Positions 1 to 8,774 of a stretch of DNA of 64,000 bases are shown in pieces. A program made the translations under genes and the position numbers. Source of the stretch: Synechococcus sp. WH 7805 (lineage in GTDB: Bacteria > Cyanobacteriota > Cyanobacteriia > PCC-6307 > Cyanobiaceae); NCBI RefSeq assembly GCF_000153285.1, contig NZ_CH724168.1, positions 2,147,455 through 2,211,454 on the forward strand, in the 5' to 3' direction. Position 1 is the stretch's first letter. Each line of letters opens with the position of its first letter. Below the pieces are notes generated by a model. The model had not been told where the DNA came from. It did no database searches and saw only the letters and a program-made list of their open reading frames with translations.

Positions 1-291
1 AGCATCGAGGGGCTGTTCATCCTTGGTCCCACCCCTGAGCAGCAGCCTGGACGGGGAGCCCTCGCCACATTTCTGGTTGATGGTGTCCACGCCAACGACA
101 TCGCCTCCATGCTGGATCTCGCTGGAATCTGCATCCGCAGCGGACATCACTGCTGCCAGCCCCTGCATCGGCATTTCAACGTGACTGGCTCGGCCAGGGC
201 CAGTCTCAGCTTCACCACGACGTTTGAGGAGATCGATCGTTTTGCGGCTGAGCTTCAAGGCGTGCTCGCGTTCTTCAGGGAGCACGGCTGA
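1..291 (+). CDS. sufS: Cysteine desulfurase SufS, C-terminal part (5' end outside window)
   Basis: The reading frame is open from base 1 and gives the last 96 residues of a class V aminotransferase-fold cysteine desulfurase. SufS takes sulfur from cysteine (PLP enzyme, cytoplasm) and passes it to the SUF scaffold for Fe-S cluster assembly. The end of the family is recognisable: the stretch around IRSGHHCCQPLHRHF contains the active-site cysteine loop, followed by a GSARASLSF segment that matches the conserved R-x-S-x-x-x-YNT region of SufS. The stop overlaps the 3' end of the convergent methyltransferase gene by 37 bases. The rest of the suf operon should lie to the left. Confidence 0.88.
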   Translation, partial: SIEGLFILGPTPEQQPGRGALATFLVDGVHANDIASMLDLAGICIRSGHHCCQPLHRHFNVTGSARASLSFTTTFEEIDRFAAELQGVLAFFREHG

Positions 292-1001
292 AGCACGGCG
301 AGAGCCTCGCTCCCATGGGAGCTGCTCCAGGCCCAGCGCCAGCTCCAGCCCTCTTGGGCTGCGATCGTCTCGATCGTGCCGCGTTGGGCCGGCCAGTCGA
401 ACTCCTGCATGTGTTCAACAATGGCTTTGGTCTGCAGGGTGTTGAGCGCGGGCCAGTCGCGCACCCGATCGATGTAACGATCGAGGTAGGTCTCCCTGGA
501 ATCGTCGGCGTTCTGGAACACATCCACCCACAGCAGCAAGCCGTCGGGCTTGATCCGATTCCTGGCTCCCCGCAGAAACTGAATTTTTTGGCTGTCGCTG
601 AGGTGGTGAATCGCGAAAGCGGAATGAATCACATCCACGCGCTCAGGCTTGCTGCCCTCCGCCAGAGGAGTGGGCCGTTCCGCCCAATCGAGGAGATCGC
701 CTTGCTGCCATGTGCAGGGGAACGGCGCCTCACCCATCGCTCTGGCGGCCAGAGGCAGTACCGACGCTGTCAGGTCCAGGCCTGTGTAGGTACCCAGTGG
801 CAAGGTCCTGAAGATGTCGGCCATGCGGGCCAGGTCGCCGCAGCCAAGATCCACGAGGGATGGTGGGGACCGGTGAGCGGGTCGTTCCGCCAGCCAGGCC
901 TGCAGCGCCTCGGCCGTAGCGGCCGCCGCCGCCCGGTGTTCCATGGCGTCGTGCTCGAGCACGGTGCGGTAGGTCTGCCACTGCTGTTCAAACAGGCTCA
1001 C
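255..1001 (-). CDS. SAM-dependent methyltransferase, class I, substrate unknown
   Basis: 248 residues. A Rossmann-type SAM-binding motif I (LVDLGCGDLARMADIF) lies near residue 50, with the acidic end of strand 2 shortly after (YTGLDLT). Later segments (VDVIHSAFAIHHLSD) fit motif IV of small-molecule methyltransferases. It is a soluble cytoplasmic enzyme with no membrane segment. It overlaps the end of sufS tail to tail and is followed leftwards by nothing on the same strand, so it is probably transcribed alone. The substrate cannot be inferred from sequence. Confidence 0.8.
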   Translation of the reverse strand: MSLFEQQWQTYRTVLEHDAMEHRAAAAATAEALQAWLAERPAHRSPPSLVDLGCGDLARMADIFRTLPLGTYTGLDLTASVLPLAARAMGEAPFPCTWQQGDLLDWAERPTPLAEGSKPERVDVIHSAFAIHHLSDSQKIQFLRGARNRIKPDGLLLWVDVFQNADDSRETYLDRYIDRVRDWPALNTLQTKAIVEHMQEFDWPAQRGTIETIAAQEGWSWRWAWSSSHGSEALAVLQPCSLKNASTP

Positions 1002-1084
1002 CTTTCCTGTCTCCCGTTTCCTTCAGGCTGACAGCGGCGTCAGGGGACAGGGGACAGGGGGCGGGGATCCCGACATCCCGACCG

Positions 1085-2503
1085 TCAGCTCCGTTGGCGC
1101 TGCCGCCCGAGACGCAGACCCAGCAGCAGCGAGGCCAGGGTGAGAAGCAGGGCGACCACGCTGAAGCGGGGCAGACCCCAGCTCACGATCAGCAAGGGGG
1201 ATAGGGCTGTCACCAGCCCGCCGCCGAGGAAAGGTTCGAACAGCAATTGTTTGAAGGAGAACGCCTCCATGGTGCGGCTGCGTCCGAAGGGGTCAGCCAT
1301 GCGCAGCAACAGCAACCCTGTGGCCGTCACGCCTGTGCCCTGACCGAAGTCTGCAATGCCACGCTCGAACCAGTGGTCGCCAAAAATGCGCGGCGCCAAC
1401 CAGAGGAATGCGCAGACATTCCAGGTGAGACCTGCTGCAGCGAGCAGCGCGAATGGAAGCCAGTTCTCCTCCAGAAGCGGCAGGTTGAGGCTGGCCATGG
1501 CGGCTGTGATCAGGAGATCCATCGCCAGGGAGCCGATGCTGGCCTGGGCCACAGGAGACACCAGGCGGGTCTGGCGACTTCGCTGCAGCAGAACCTGAAC
1601 GATCAATCCCCCCACCATCGCCAGAGGAAAGACGGGAATCGCGGCCAGCAGCCTGGCTGTGGCTTCGCCTCCAGCGAGTCCACCCAGCTGGGTGAGCCCT
1701 GCTTTGAGCAGAATTCCTAAACCGACGCCGCCTCCGGCGAGAGCCCCGTTCACCGTGAGCGCATCGATGGTCATCGACTGCGTTCGCTCGGACTCCACGG
1801 TTCCGGCAGCCGTCTCCAGAGCGAGTCGTTCATCCGCTGACATCGGATCGCCGTCGCCTGTCCGCATCAGCGGAGTGGCAGAGGCGCTGCTGGCGGCTTC
1901 GCTCTCACCCTGGGATAACCAGCGGCGACTGCGTCCGATCACCACCAGAGTGCTGCCGAGCAGCACGGCGGTCAGAACCCCCACCGTGGCCATGGCAAGA
2001 CCCAGGGTTTCCCCGGAGGGCAGCCCCAGCTCTGTGAAGGTGGGGCCCATGCCGGCGGCGGTGCCGTGACCGCCCTCGAAGCCCACTTCAATCAAAGCAG
2101 CCATCAGGGGATCAGTGCCAAACAGGGGCTGGAGCACCCCCAGCACCAACAGTGCTCCCACCAGGTACTGACCGAAACCCAGCACCATGCCGAATGCGGT
2201 CTGTCCTGCAGCCCGGTTCCAGATCACCCTTGGGCTGGGCAGTCTTTGTCCAAGGAACAAGGTGGCGAACACCAGGGAGATCAGCACGCCAGGGGTCTGG
2301 CTCCACACCCTGTAAACCGCATCAGGGAACACCGACCAAAGCCCGAAAGGACCGACCAGCAACCCCAGCAGACCAGCGACCAGGGCCTCGGGAATGCCCA
2401 GAGCACGCAGCCAGCGCAGCCTTTGACGAAGGGCCATCCCCGCCAGCAGCAGCAGGCTCAGGCCGGCAAAGGCCACCAGCACGTCGAACAGCTTGAGCCC
2501 CAT
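1085..2503 (-). CDS. Sodium/glutamate symporter (GltS) family transporter
   Basis: About 472 residues from the ATG at 2503 (MGLKLFDVLVAF). The frame continues upstream, but the extra 29 residues are polar and unlike the family. Many hydrophobic helices span the protein. GltS-type signatures are visible: GFEGGHGTAAGMGPTF in the N-terminal half and GTGVTATGLLLLRMADP in the C-terminal half, the two inverted halves each carrying a Gly-rich re-entrant loop. A polar linker (around residues 215-260) separates them. GltS proteins import glutamate with Na+ across the inner membrane; the substrate here is inferred only. It is divergently placed from mtnA. Confidence 0.82.
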   Translation of the reverse strand: MGLKLFDVLVAFAGLSLLLLAGMALRQRLRWLRALGIPEALVAGLLGLLVGPFGLWSVFPDAVYRVWSQTPGVLISLVFATLFLGQRLPSPRVIWNRAAGQTAFGMVLGFGQYLVGALLVLGVLQPLFGTDPLMAALIEVGFEGGHGTAAGMGPTFTELGLPSGETLGLAMATVGVLTAVLLGSTLVVIGRSRRWLSQGESEAASSASATPLMRTGDGDPMSADERLALETAAGTVESERTQSMTIDALTVNGALAGGGVGLGILLKAGLTQLGGLAGGEATARLLAAIPVFPLAMVGGLIVQVLLQRSRQTRLVSPVAQASIGSLAMDLLITAAMASLNLPLLEENWLPFALLAAAGLTWNVCAFLWLAPRIFGDHWFERGIADFGQGTGVTATGLLLLRMADPFGRSRTMEAFSFKQLLFEPFLGGGLVTALSPLLIVSWGLPRFSVVALLLTLASLLLGLRLGRQRQRS

Positions 2504-2604
2504 AAAGGTTGCGTGAGTGCCGGCAGGTTGCCATCTCGGTGGCACCGTTGGTTCGCGGGGGTGACCGGCCAGGCAGATTGGCTGGGTCACCCATTGCGCA
2601 TCAA

Positions 2605-3705
2605 ATGAACATTGATGGCCAGGCCTGGCGCACCATCGGGCTTGAACCAGGCGGTCGCTCGGTGTGGGTGATCGACCAAACCCAGCTCCCCCATCAGTTT
2701 CGAACTCTCACCCTCAGCACCTGTGCGCAGGCGGCCGAGGCCATCCGCACGATGGTGGTTCGCGGCGCTCCGCTCATCGGCGTGACCGGTGCCTACGGGC
2801 TGATGCTGGCTCTGCAGGATGATCCCGAGGATGCGGCACTGACAGCGGCTTTTGACCAGCTCAACGCCACCAGGCCCACAGCGGTGAATCTGCGCTGGGC
2901 CCTGGAGCGCGTGCACGATCGGGTGCGTCCCCTGCCGCCGGAACAACGGGCTGGCGCGGCCAGGCAGGAGGCGGGTCTGATCGCCGAGGAGGACGTGGCG
3001 ATGTGTGCGGCCATCGGCGATCACGGCCTTGAGGTCTTCCAGAGGCTGGCGGCGGCTCGCCCCCAGGCACGGCAGGGGATGCCCTTCCAGGTGCTGACCC
3101 ACTGCAACGCCGGCTGGCTGGCCACCGTGGATTGGGGCACTGCTCTGGCTCCCGTCTACAAGGCCCATCGCGCCGGACTCAACATTCATGTGTGGGTGGA
3201 TGAGACCCGTCCTCGGAACCAAGGGGCTTCACTCACCGCCTATGAGCTGGGGCGGGAGGGTGTCCCTCACACGGTGATCGTCGACAACGCCGGCGGCCAT
3301 CTGATGCAGCATGGTGAGGTTGATGCGGTGATCGTTGGCACCGACCGCACCACGCGCCGCGGCGATGTCTGCAACAAGATCGGCACTTACCTGAAGGCCC
3401 TGGCCGCCCACGACAACGGCGTTCCGTTTTACGTGGCACTTCCTGCTTCCACGATCGACTGGAGCTTGGATGACGGTGTGGCTGACATCCCGATTGAAGC
3501 CCGGTCTGCCGAGGAGGTGACCCACATTCAGGGGCGCGGCACGGACGGAGTGATCACTCGTGTGCAGCTCACACCCGATGGCAGCAAGGGGTTCAATCCC
3601 GCCTTTGACGTCACCCCAGCCCGCCTTGTGACTGGTCTGATCACGGAACGGGGTGTGGCGGAGGCCAGTGAGACCGGCCTTAGAAGGTTGTATGCGAATG
3701 CCTGA
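2605..3705 (+). CDS. mtnA: S-methyl-5-thioribose-1-phosphate isomerase MtnA
   Basis: 366 residues from ATG at 2605. MtnA isomerises methylthioribose-1-phosphate (and 5-deoxyribose-1-phosphate) to the ribulose form in salvage of SAM by-products. Signatures are clear: RGAPLIGVTGAYG, the catalytic cysteine in THCNAGWLAT, DETRPRNQGASLTAYEL, and the catalytic aspartate in VIVGTDRTTRRGDV followed by CNKIGTY. The stop overlaps the start of the class II aldolase gene (ATGCCTGA), so the two are translationally coupled and probably act on consecutive intermediates. No mtnB, mtnC, mtnD or mtnE gene is next to it. Confidence 0.95.
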   Translation: MNIDGQAWRTIGLEPGGRSVWVIDQTQLPHQFRTLTLSTCAQAAEAIRTMVVRGAPLIGVTGAYGLMLALQDDPEDAALTAAFDQLNATRPTAVNLRWALERVHDRVRPLPPEQRAGAARQEAGLIAEEDVAMCAAIGDHGLEVFQRLAAARPQARQGMPFQVLTHCNAGWLATVDWGTALAPVYKAHRAGLNIHVWVDETRPRNQGASLTAYELGREGVPHTVIVDNAGGHLMQHGEVDAVIVGTDRTTRRGDVCNKIGTYLKALAAHDNGVPFYVALPASTIDWSLDDGVADIPIEARSAEEVTHIQGRGTDGVITRVQLTPDGSKGFNPAFDVTPARLVTGLITERGVAEASETGLRRLYANA

Positions 3706-4360
3706 GCAGGCGCTGCGTGAGCAGATGGTGGCGTTGGCCAGGCGCATGAATGCCTCGGGGCTTAACCAGGGCACCTCCGGTAATCTCTCCGCCCGCATTC
3801 CCGGTGGCTTGCTGATCACACCCAGCTCGTTGCCTTACGAGCAGATGGAGTCTGATGATCTGGTGGCGATCGATTTCAATGGATCGCTTTCGGCCGAGAG
3901 TCGTCGTCGCCCGTCGTCCGAATGGCGCCTGCACGCGGATGTGCTTGCGGCTCGGCCAGAACTGCAGGCTGTGTTGCACTGCCATCCGATCCATGGAACA
4001 GCTCTGGCCTGCCACGATCGGGGCATACCACCGTTCCACTACATGACTGCGGTGGCCGGCGGCGACGACATCCGCTGTGCGCCCTACGCCACCTTCGGAA
4101 CGCAGGAGCTCTCGCGCTTCACTGTTGAGGCGATGGTTGATCGCAAGGCCTGCCTCTTGGCCAGGCATGGTCTCGTGAGTGCCGGTGAAAGCCTGGATCA
4201 GGCTCTGAGCATTGCCGTGGAAGTGGAGACCTTGGCTCGGATGTACCTGCAGGCGCTTCAGCTCGGGGAACCGCCTCTGCTGACCTCGGCACAGATGGAT
4301 GCGGTGCATGCCCAGTTCCGTGGCCTCCATTACGGCCAGTCGCAGGGACGGACCCAGTGA
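3698..4360 (+). CDS. Class II aldolase/adducin family protein (fuculose-phosphate aldolase-like)
   Basis: 220 residues from ATG 3698 (an ATG at 3692 is also possible). It has the class II aldolase fold signature: GTSGNLSARIP and TPSSLPYEQM near the N-terminus, zinc ligands in LHCHPIHGTAL, and a third histidine in LARHGLVSAG. A conserved glutamate in the PSSEWRLHADV segment is the likely catalytic residue. The start overlaps the mtnA stop, so it should act on the mtnA product. In the known DHAP shunt this aldolase type splits 5-(methylthio)- or 5-deoxy-ribulose-1-phosphate into DHAP and an aldehyde. MtnB-type dehydratases share the fold, so that role is the main alternative. Confidence 0.82.
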   Translation: MPEQALREQMVALARRMNASGLNQGTSGNLSARIPGGLLITPSSLPYEQMESDDLVAIDFNGSLSAESRRRPSSEWRLHADVLAARPELQAVLHCHPIHGTALACHDRGIPPFHYMTAVAGGDDIRCAPYATFGTQELSRFTVEAMVDRKACLLARHGLVSAGESLDQALSIAVEVETLARMYLQALQLGEPPLLTSAQMDAVHAQFRGLHYGQSQGRTQ

Positions 4361-4396
4361 TGGATCCCTGCTAAACCCAGGGTCGAGAGCGGGGTG

Positions 4397-5914
4397 ATGG
4401 CGATGGAGCGGAACTGCGTGCACATGCCGATCTTCAAGGGGTTACTCCCCTTGCTTGTGTTGGCGGGCCTGACACCGTCTGTTCTGGCAGCAGCCCGTGA
4501 TTCAAAAGAGCTGCAGTGGGGGCCATGTCGTCTCGAGAGGCTCGCCAAGCAGGGCTTTGATTGCTCCACCTTGCAGCGACCGCTCCGTCATCTGAATCCG
4601 GACGGACCTCAGGTGGATCTGGCTGTGTTCCGGCTGCCTGCAACCGGGCCTGCTGACCAGAAAATTGGAACGTTGTTCTTCAATCCTGGAGGTCCTGGTC
4701 AATCAGGTCATGGCAGTTCCTGGAAAGGGCTGTTGCTGCCTGATGCCATCCGTCGCTCGTTTGATTTCATCACCTGGGACCCGCGTGGCATTGGTCAGTC
4801 TTCGCCCGCACTTGAGAATTGCTCGGTGGGCATGCCCCAACGACCGGCAACTGGAAGGGTCGCTTGGGATCAGGTGCTGATGACCCGACAGCAGCAGTTG
4901 GCTGAGGCCAACCGGGACTGCATCGTGAGACATCGGGAGCTCATTCAGGGCATGGGGACTGTGGAGACAGTCCATGACCTTGAAGCATTGCGGGCATCGG
5001 TCGGTGACACGACACTCACGTTCTGGGGTGTTTCCTACGGAACGGTCATCGGCTCGACCTATGCCGCGCTGTTCCCAAACCGGGTCAGGGCTCTAGTGCT
5101 TGATGGCAACGTGAGCCCTTGGCTTGGTTTGGAGGGCCTGAGTCATTCCAGCCTTGCCCCTGACGACAGTCTTCGATTCTTCCTGCAGGCCAATCCAGAT
5201 CTGGCGTACAAATTTGACCGTGCCCTGAAGTCCCTCGAGCGCCAGTCGTTACGCCTGCCCGATGGCTCGGTTTACACGCGCTGGGATTTTTTGGATCGCC
5301 TCATTCAGTTTCTCCCAATTTCACGCTTGGCAGGAAGTTATGGACGCACGCTGATCATGACCGTGGATCAGGCCGTGTTCAGCAGCGGAACGCAACGGGC
5401 CGCAGCTCTTGAGGATCTGCAGCAACCTGTTTTTCGGAGTGATCCCGTGGATGGGAATGCAGCAGCAGGTTTCTCTGCCGTTGCGTGCCAAGACTTTCCG
5501 CAGCGTCCTGAGATGGAAGCTCAACGCCATGGCCTGTCAGAACTGACGCGTCGCGCTCCTATTTATGGAGGATCGCTAGCTGTGAATTTTCTAGCCATCT
5601 GCAGTGGCTATGAGGAGCTGCCCTCAACCGATCCCATTCCTCGCGCTCCATTCAATGTCTCCGATGTTTCCGGATTGATCACTGGATCGAACTGGGATGG
5701 TTCAACTCCCTGGCATTGGTCAATAGAGATGGCGAGAGCGTTCCCTTCAATGAGGACGTTGCAGGTTGTGGGCCAGGAACATGGCATTTATCTCAATGCT
5801 CAGTCGGATTGTGTGGAGGTGGCGGTTACCGACTATTTGTTGACGGCCAGGGTTCCTGAGCAGGATCAGGTTTGTGCCTACGAGACGGCCAAAGATCTGC
5901 AGGCTGTGCCTTAG
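4397..5914 (+). CDS. Secreted alpha/beta hydrolase, tripeptidyl-aminopeptidase (TAP)-like
   Basis: About 505 residues. The N-terminus has a signal peptide (hydrophobic stretch LLPLLVLAGLTPSVLA ending in A-A), so the protein is exported. The alpha/beta hydrolase core is evident: FFNPGGPGQSGHG oxyanion region, ITWDPRGIGQS, nucleophile elbow GVSYGT with the catalytic serine, and a C-terminal TAP-like segment with an Asp (GSNWDGSTP) and His (VGQEHGIY). Such enzymes release peptides or hydrolyse esters in the periplasm. Starts at 4394 (GTG), 4397, 4403 or 4424 are all possible; the signal peptide fits 4403 or 4424 as well. It ends 4 bases into the convergent S9 peptidase gene. Confidence 0.8.
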   Translation: MAMERNCVHMPIFKGLLPLLVLAGLTPSVLAAARDSKELQWGPCRLERLAKQGFDCSTLQRPLRHLNPDGPQVDLAVFRLPATGPADQKIGTLFFNPGGPGQSGHGSSWKGLLLPDAIRRSFDFITWDPRGIGQSSPALENCSVGMPQRPATGRVAWDQVLMTRQQQLAEANRDCIVRHRELIQGMGTVETVHDLEALRASVGDTTLTFWGVSYGTVIGSTYAALFPNRVRALVLDGNVSPWLGLEGLSHSSLAPDDSLRFFLQANPDLAYKFDRALKSLERQSLRLPDGSVYTRWDFLDRLIQFLPISRLAGSYGRTLIMTVDQAVFSSGTQRAAALEDLQQPVFRSDPVDGNAAAGFSAVACQDFPQRPEMEAQRHGLSELTRRAPIYGGSLAVNFLAICSGYEELPSTDPIPRAPFNVSDVSGLITGSNWDGSTPWHWSIEMARAFPSMRTLQVVGQEHGIYLNAQSDCVEVAVTDYLLTARVPEQDQVCAYETAKDLQAVP

Positions 5915-7845
5915 GTCTTCCCTTCAGGTTGATCGAGCCTGAGGTGATGGCGGAAGAAGGCTTCCGTTGCCTCGAGCACATCCACCTGCACGGCACTGTC
6001 TCGGAAGCCATGCCCTTCCTCTGCGTAGGTGTGCACCTCCACCGGAACGCCGTTGCTGCGCAGGGCCGCTGCCATCCGCTCCGTTTGCTCCGGCACCACC
6101 ACCTTGTCCTTCAAACCCTGAAAGAAGATCACCGGACAGCGGATGCGATCGGCGTGGTGCAGGGGTGAACGCTTCTGATAACGGTTGCGTTCCTGGGGCC
6201 ATGCACCCACCAGACCGTCGAGATAGCGGGCCTCGAAGCGGTGGGTTTCAGAGGCCAGCGCCATGAGGTCGCTGACCGCATAACGGCAGGCCCCCACCTG
6301 AAAGACATCCGTGAAGCAGAGGCAGGCCAGGGTTGTGAAGCCGCCGGCGCTGCCCCCTTCAATGGCGACCCGCTGCGGGTGGGCGCGTCCGCTGGCGATC
6401 ACGGCTTGTGCCGCAGCGGCGCAGTCCTGCACATCCACCACGCCCCATCCACCGTTGAGTCGTTCGCGATAAGCCCGCCCGAACCCAGTGGAGCCCCCGT
6501 AATTCACATCCACGACGCCCCAGCCGCGGGTGGTCCAAAACTGAATGCCGAGGCTGAGGCCGCGGCGGGCCATGGACGTTGGACCGCTGTGGCTTTTCAC
6601 CAGCAGGGGCGTGTTTGGCGAGGCACCACCGCAGGGCGGGTAGTACCAAGCGTGGGAGCGTTGGCCGTCCGTCCCCTCGAACCAGAGTGGTTCGGCGATG
6701 CTGATGTGCTCGGGTTCCAACACCGCGTCTGAAGCCGGCGTATGGCTCCAGCGTCCACTGGCGATGTGCAGTTCCAACAGCCCCTGCCCAGTCGTGCTGT
6801 TGCTAGCGATCGCCACGGCCCGGCCTGCGTCGGCATGCAGCTCTGCAAGGTCGTCGAAGGGTTGGTTCACCGGGCTGACCGAGCCATCGGCTCCGAGACG
6901 CTTCAACTGCCAACGGCCTTCGCTACACACTGCGGCGAGCAGCTGCTCACCATCCCAGGCTGTAGTGCTCATTCCGAACACCCATTGCGGCATCGCCGTT
7001 TCCGCCTGCATGGGCCAGAGCCGTTCCCAGCTCTGCGAGGGGGCGCCGGGATCCGGGTGCCGCATCAGATTCCACCAGCCACTGCCGTCCTCCGCCACGA
7101 TCAACTGGCCATCAGGAAGCCAAAGCGGCTGGAAGATGGAGGTTGGAAGCTCAGCTCCTGGCCTGCTCCCGGCCAGCGTGCCAACGGTGCCGAGATCACC
7201 GTTGGCCTTGATGGATGCCCATCGCAGTGCGGCGGCATCCCAGGGCATGGCGGGTTGCTCCCACTCCACCCAAGCCAGCTGGTCTCCATCAGGGCTGATT
7301 GCTGGGTATCCCGCGAAATCCGCCGCGGGGTGCAGCACAACCGGCGTCTGATCTATGCAGTCGAGCGCCACATGCACCAGGTCGTCCCGTCCGCCCTGCT
7401 CCATCACGCCGATCCACCGGTGCCGCTTCGAATCGATCACCCCACCGCCCAGCAGGCCATCTCCTGGCGCCGTCAGGCGCCTGGCAGCTCCTTCCGCCAC
7501 CACCGATCGAGGGTCTCCGCCAGACAGTCCGCTCCAGGATCGGGCCCAGAGACAGCCATCGCTGTCATCGATCCAGGTGAAGAGGAGGCCATGCTCGAGG
7601 AGGGCCGCCGCACTCGCGCCGCCGCCGTATTCGTGGATCCGGCAACGCAGGTTGCAGGGGGCCGGCGTTAACTCCAGGGGCGGGTGATCAGGCTGTCCCC
7701 ATCGCCGCAGCAGGGCTGTGGTGCGGCCTTTCTCCTGGGGGCGTTGCTCGAGCCAGAGCAGCCAGTCGCCGAGAACTCTGGGTGCTTTTAGTGAGGGTTG
7801 CCGCCCGAGTGCTTGACGGGCGGAGAGGGGCTGGCGGGTGGCCAT
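5911..7845 (-). CDS. Prolyl oligopeptidase family (S9) serine peptidase
   Basis: 644 residues. The N-terminal two thirds has WD-like repeats expected of the seven-bladed propeller of the S9 family; the C-terminal third is the hydrolase. The nucleophile elbow EGGSAGGF sits near residue 498, the acid is probably in FFQGLKDKVVVP (near 580) and the histidine in EEGHGFRDS (near 610). No signal peptide, so probably cytoplasmic, degrading short peptides. It resembles the dipeptidyl aminopeptidase/acylaminoacyl-peptidase branch common in cyanobacteria. Convergent with the TAP-like gene and divergent from def, 63 bases away. Confidence 0.88.
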   Translation of the reverse strand: MATRQPLSARQALGRQPSLKAPRVLGDWLLWLEQRPQEKGRTTALLRRWGQPDHPPLELTPAPCNLRCRIHEYGGGASAAALLEHGLLFTWIDDSDGCLWARSWSGLSGGDPRSVVAEGAARRLTAPGDGLLGGGVIDSKRHRWIGVMEQGGRDDLVHVALDCIDQTPVVLHPAADFAGYPAISPDGDQLAWVEWEQPAMPWDAAALRWASIKANGDLGTVGTLAGSRPGAELPTSIFQPLWLPDGQLIVAEDGSGWWNLMRHPDPGAPSQSWERLWPMQAETAMPQWVFGMSTTAWDGEQLLAAVCSEGRWQLKRLGADGSVSPVNQPFDDLAELHADAGRAVAIASNSTTGQGLLELHIASGRWSHTPASDAVLEPEHISIAEPLWFEGTDGQRSHAWYYPPCGGASPNTPLLVKSHSGPTSMARRGLSLGIQFWTTRGWGVVDVNYGGSTGFGRAYRERLNGGWGVVDVQDCAAAAQAVIASGRAHPQRVAIEGGSAGGFTTLACLCFTDVFQVGACRYAVSDLMALASETHRFEARYLDGLVGAWPQERNRYQKRSPLHHADRIRCPVIFFQGLKDKVVVPEQTERMAAALRSNGVPVEVHTYAEEGHGFRDSAVQVDVLEATEAFFRHHLRLDQPEGKT

Positions 7846-7908
7846 CGCGCGCGATCCGATGGTTGAGGGGACTGCCTAAGATCAGCACAGCAGATTGCAG
7901 GAACGGTC

Positions 7909-8514
7909 TTGGCTAGGAGCTTTGCCCAATTAGCACGATCGGCTGAGAAGGCAGGTTCTCCTGTGGCCGTCCCCAAGGAGCCTTTAGAAACGGCTCCTCT
8001 GCAGATCCATACCCTCGGAGACGACGTGCTGCGGCTTGATGCCCGGCGCATCGGCAAGGTGGATGAAACCGTGCGTGATCTGGCGCGCGACATGCTGCGC
8101 AGCATGTATACAGCTCGCGGTATCGGTCTGGCAGCTCCTCAGGTTGGCGTTCATCAGCAGCTGCTCGTGATCGATCTGGATCCGGAAACAGCCAGTTCCC
8201 CGCCGCTGGTGCTGATCAACCCGGAGATCATTTCTGCAAGTGCAAGTCTCGATACTTACGAGGAAGGCTGCCTGAGCATTCCAGGGGTCTACCTGGATGT
8301 GGTGCGCCCCAGCGCTGTGCAAGTGAGTTTTCGTGATGAGATGGGGCGGCCGAAAACCTTGAAAGCGGATGGCCTGATGGCTCGCTGCATTCAGCATGAA
8401 ATGGACCATCTCACTGGTGTTTTGTTCGTCGACCGGGTGACCGATGCCGGAGGCCTGACCAAAGAACTCAAGGACCATGGGTTCCAGCCCAATGACGTTC
8501 GCTCTCTGGCCTGA
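7909..8514 (+). CDS. def: Peptide deformylase
   Basis: 201 residues from a TTG start at 7909, with an AGGA sequence about 7 bases upstream; no ATG fits. The enzyme removes the N-formyl group from nascent proteins. All three metal-site motifs are intact: GIGLAAPQVG (motif 1), EEGCLSIPG with the metal-binding Cys (motif 2) and QHEMDHLTG with the HExxH metal ligands and catalytic Glu (motif 3). About 30 extra N-terminal residues precede the core, usual in marine picocyanobacteria. The next small gene starts 5 bases after the stop. Confidence 0.96.
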   Translation: MARSFAQLARSAEKAGSPVAVPKEPLETAPLQIHTLGDDVLRLDARRIGKVDETVRDLARDMLRSMYTARGIGLAAPQVGVHQQLLVIDLDPETASSPPLVLINPEIISASASLDTYEEGCLSIPGVYLDVVRPSAVQVSFRDEMGRPKTLKADGLMARCIQHEMDHLTGVLFVDRVTDAGGLTKELKDHGFQPNDVRSLA

Positions 8515-8518
8515 CGCC

Positions 8519-8716
8519 ATGCCGATGAAACCCCTCGCAGGCCTCTTCCTGGCCCTCGCCTGTGTGCTTGGAATCGCTGCCACGGGTTGTGTGTTCGAGC
8601 TGGCCTACGGCGACCCAGACCTCGGTGTGCGCCTCACGCGTCTGATTCTCGGGCTGAGCCTTCCGGCCACCATCGGGTCACTTCTGGTTGCGATTCGGCT
8701 CAATAAACCGGCCTGA
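8519..8716 (+). CDS. Small membrane protein, unknown function
   Basis: 65 residues from ATG 8519 (a second ATG follows at 8525). Two hydrophobic helices are visible, about residues 5-27 (LAGLFLALACVLGIAATGCVF) and 40-60, separated by an acidic loop. The short spacing to def suggests co-transcription. No family recognised. The coding potential is supported by position and two well-formed helices only. Confidence 0.6.
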   Translation: MPMKPLAGLFLALACVLGIAATGCVFELAYGDPDLGVRLTRLILGLSLPATIGSLLVAIRLNKPA

Positions 8717-8774
8717 TTGGGGCAGCTGAACCTGCACAGGACTTTTACCATCCACACACAACACCTTGCTCCGA

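Noticed and set aside
6742-7671. 309-codon plus frame antisense to the S9 peptidase
   Set aside because: Shadow of an unmistakable gene with catalytic motifs; no start or family evidence.
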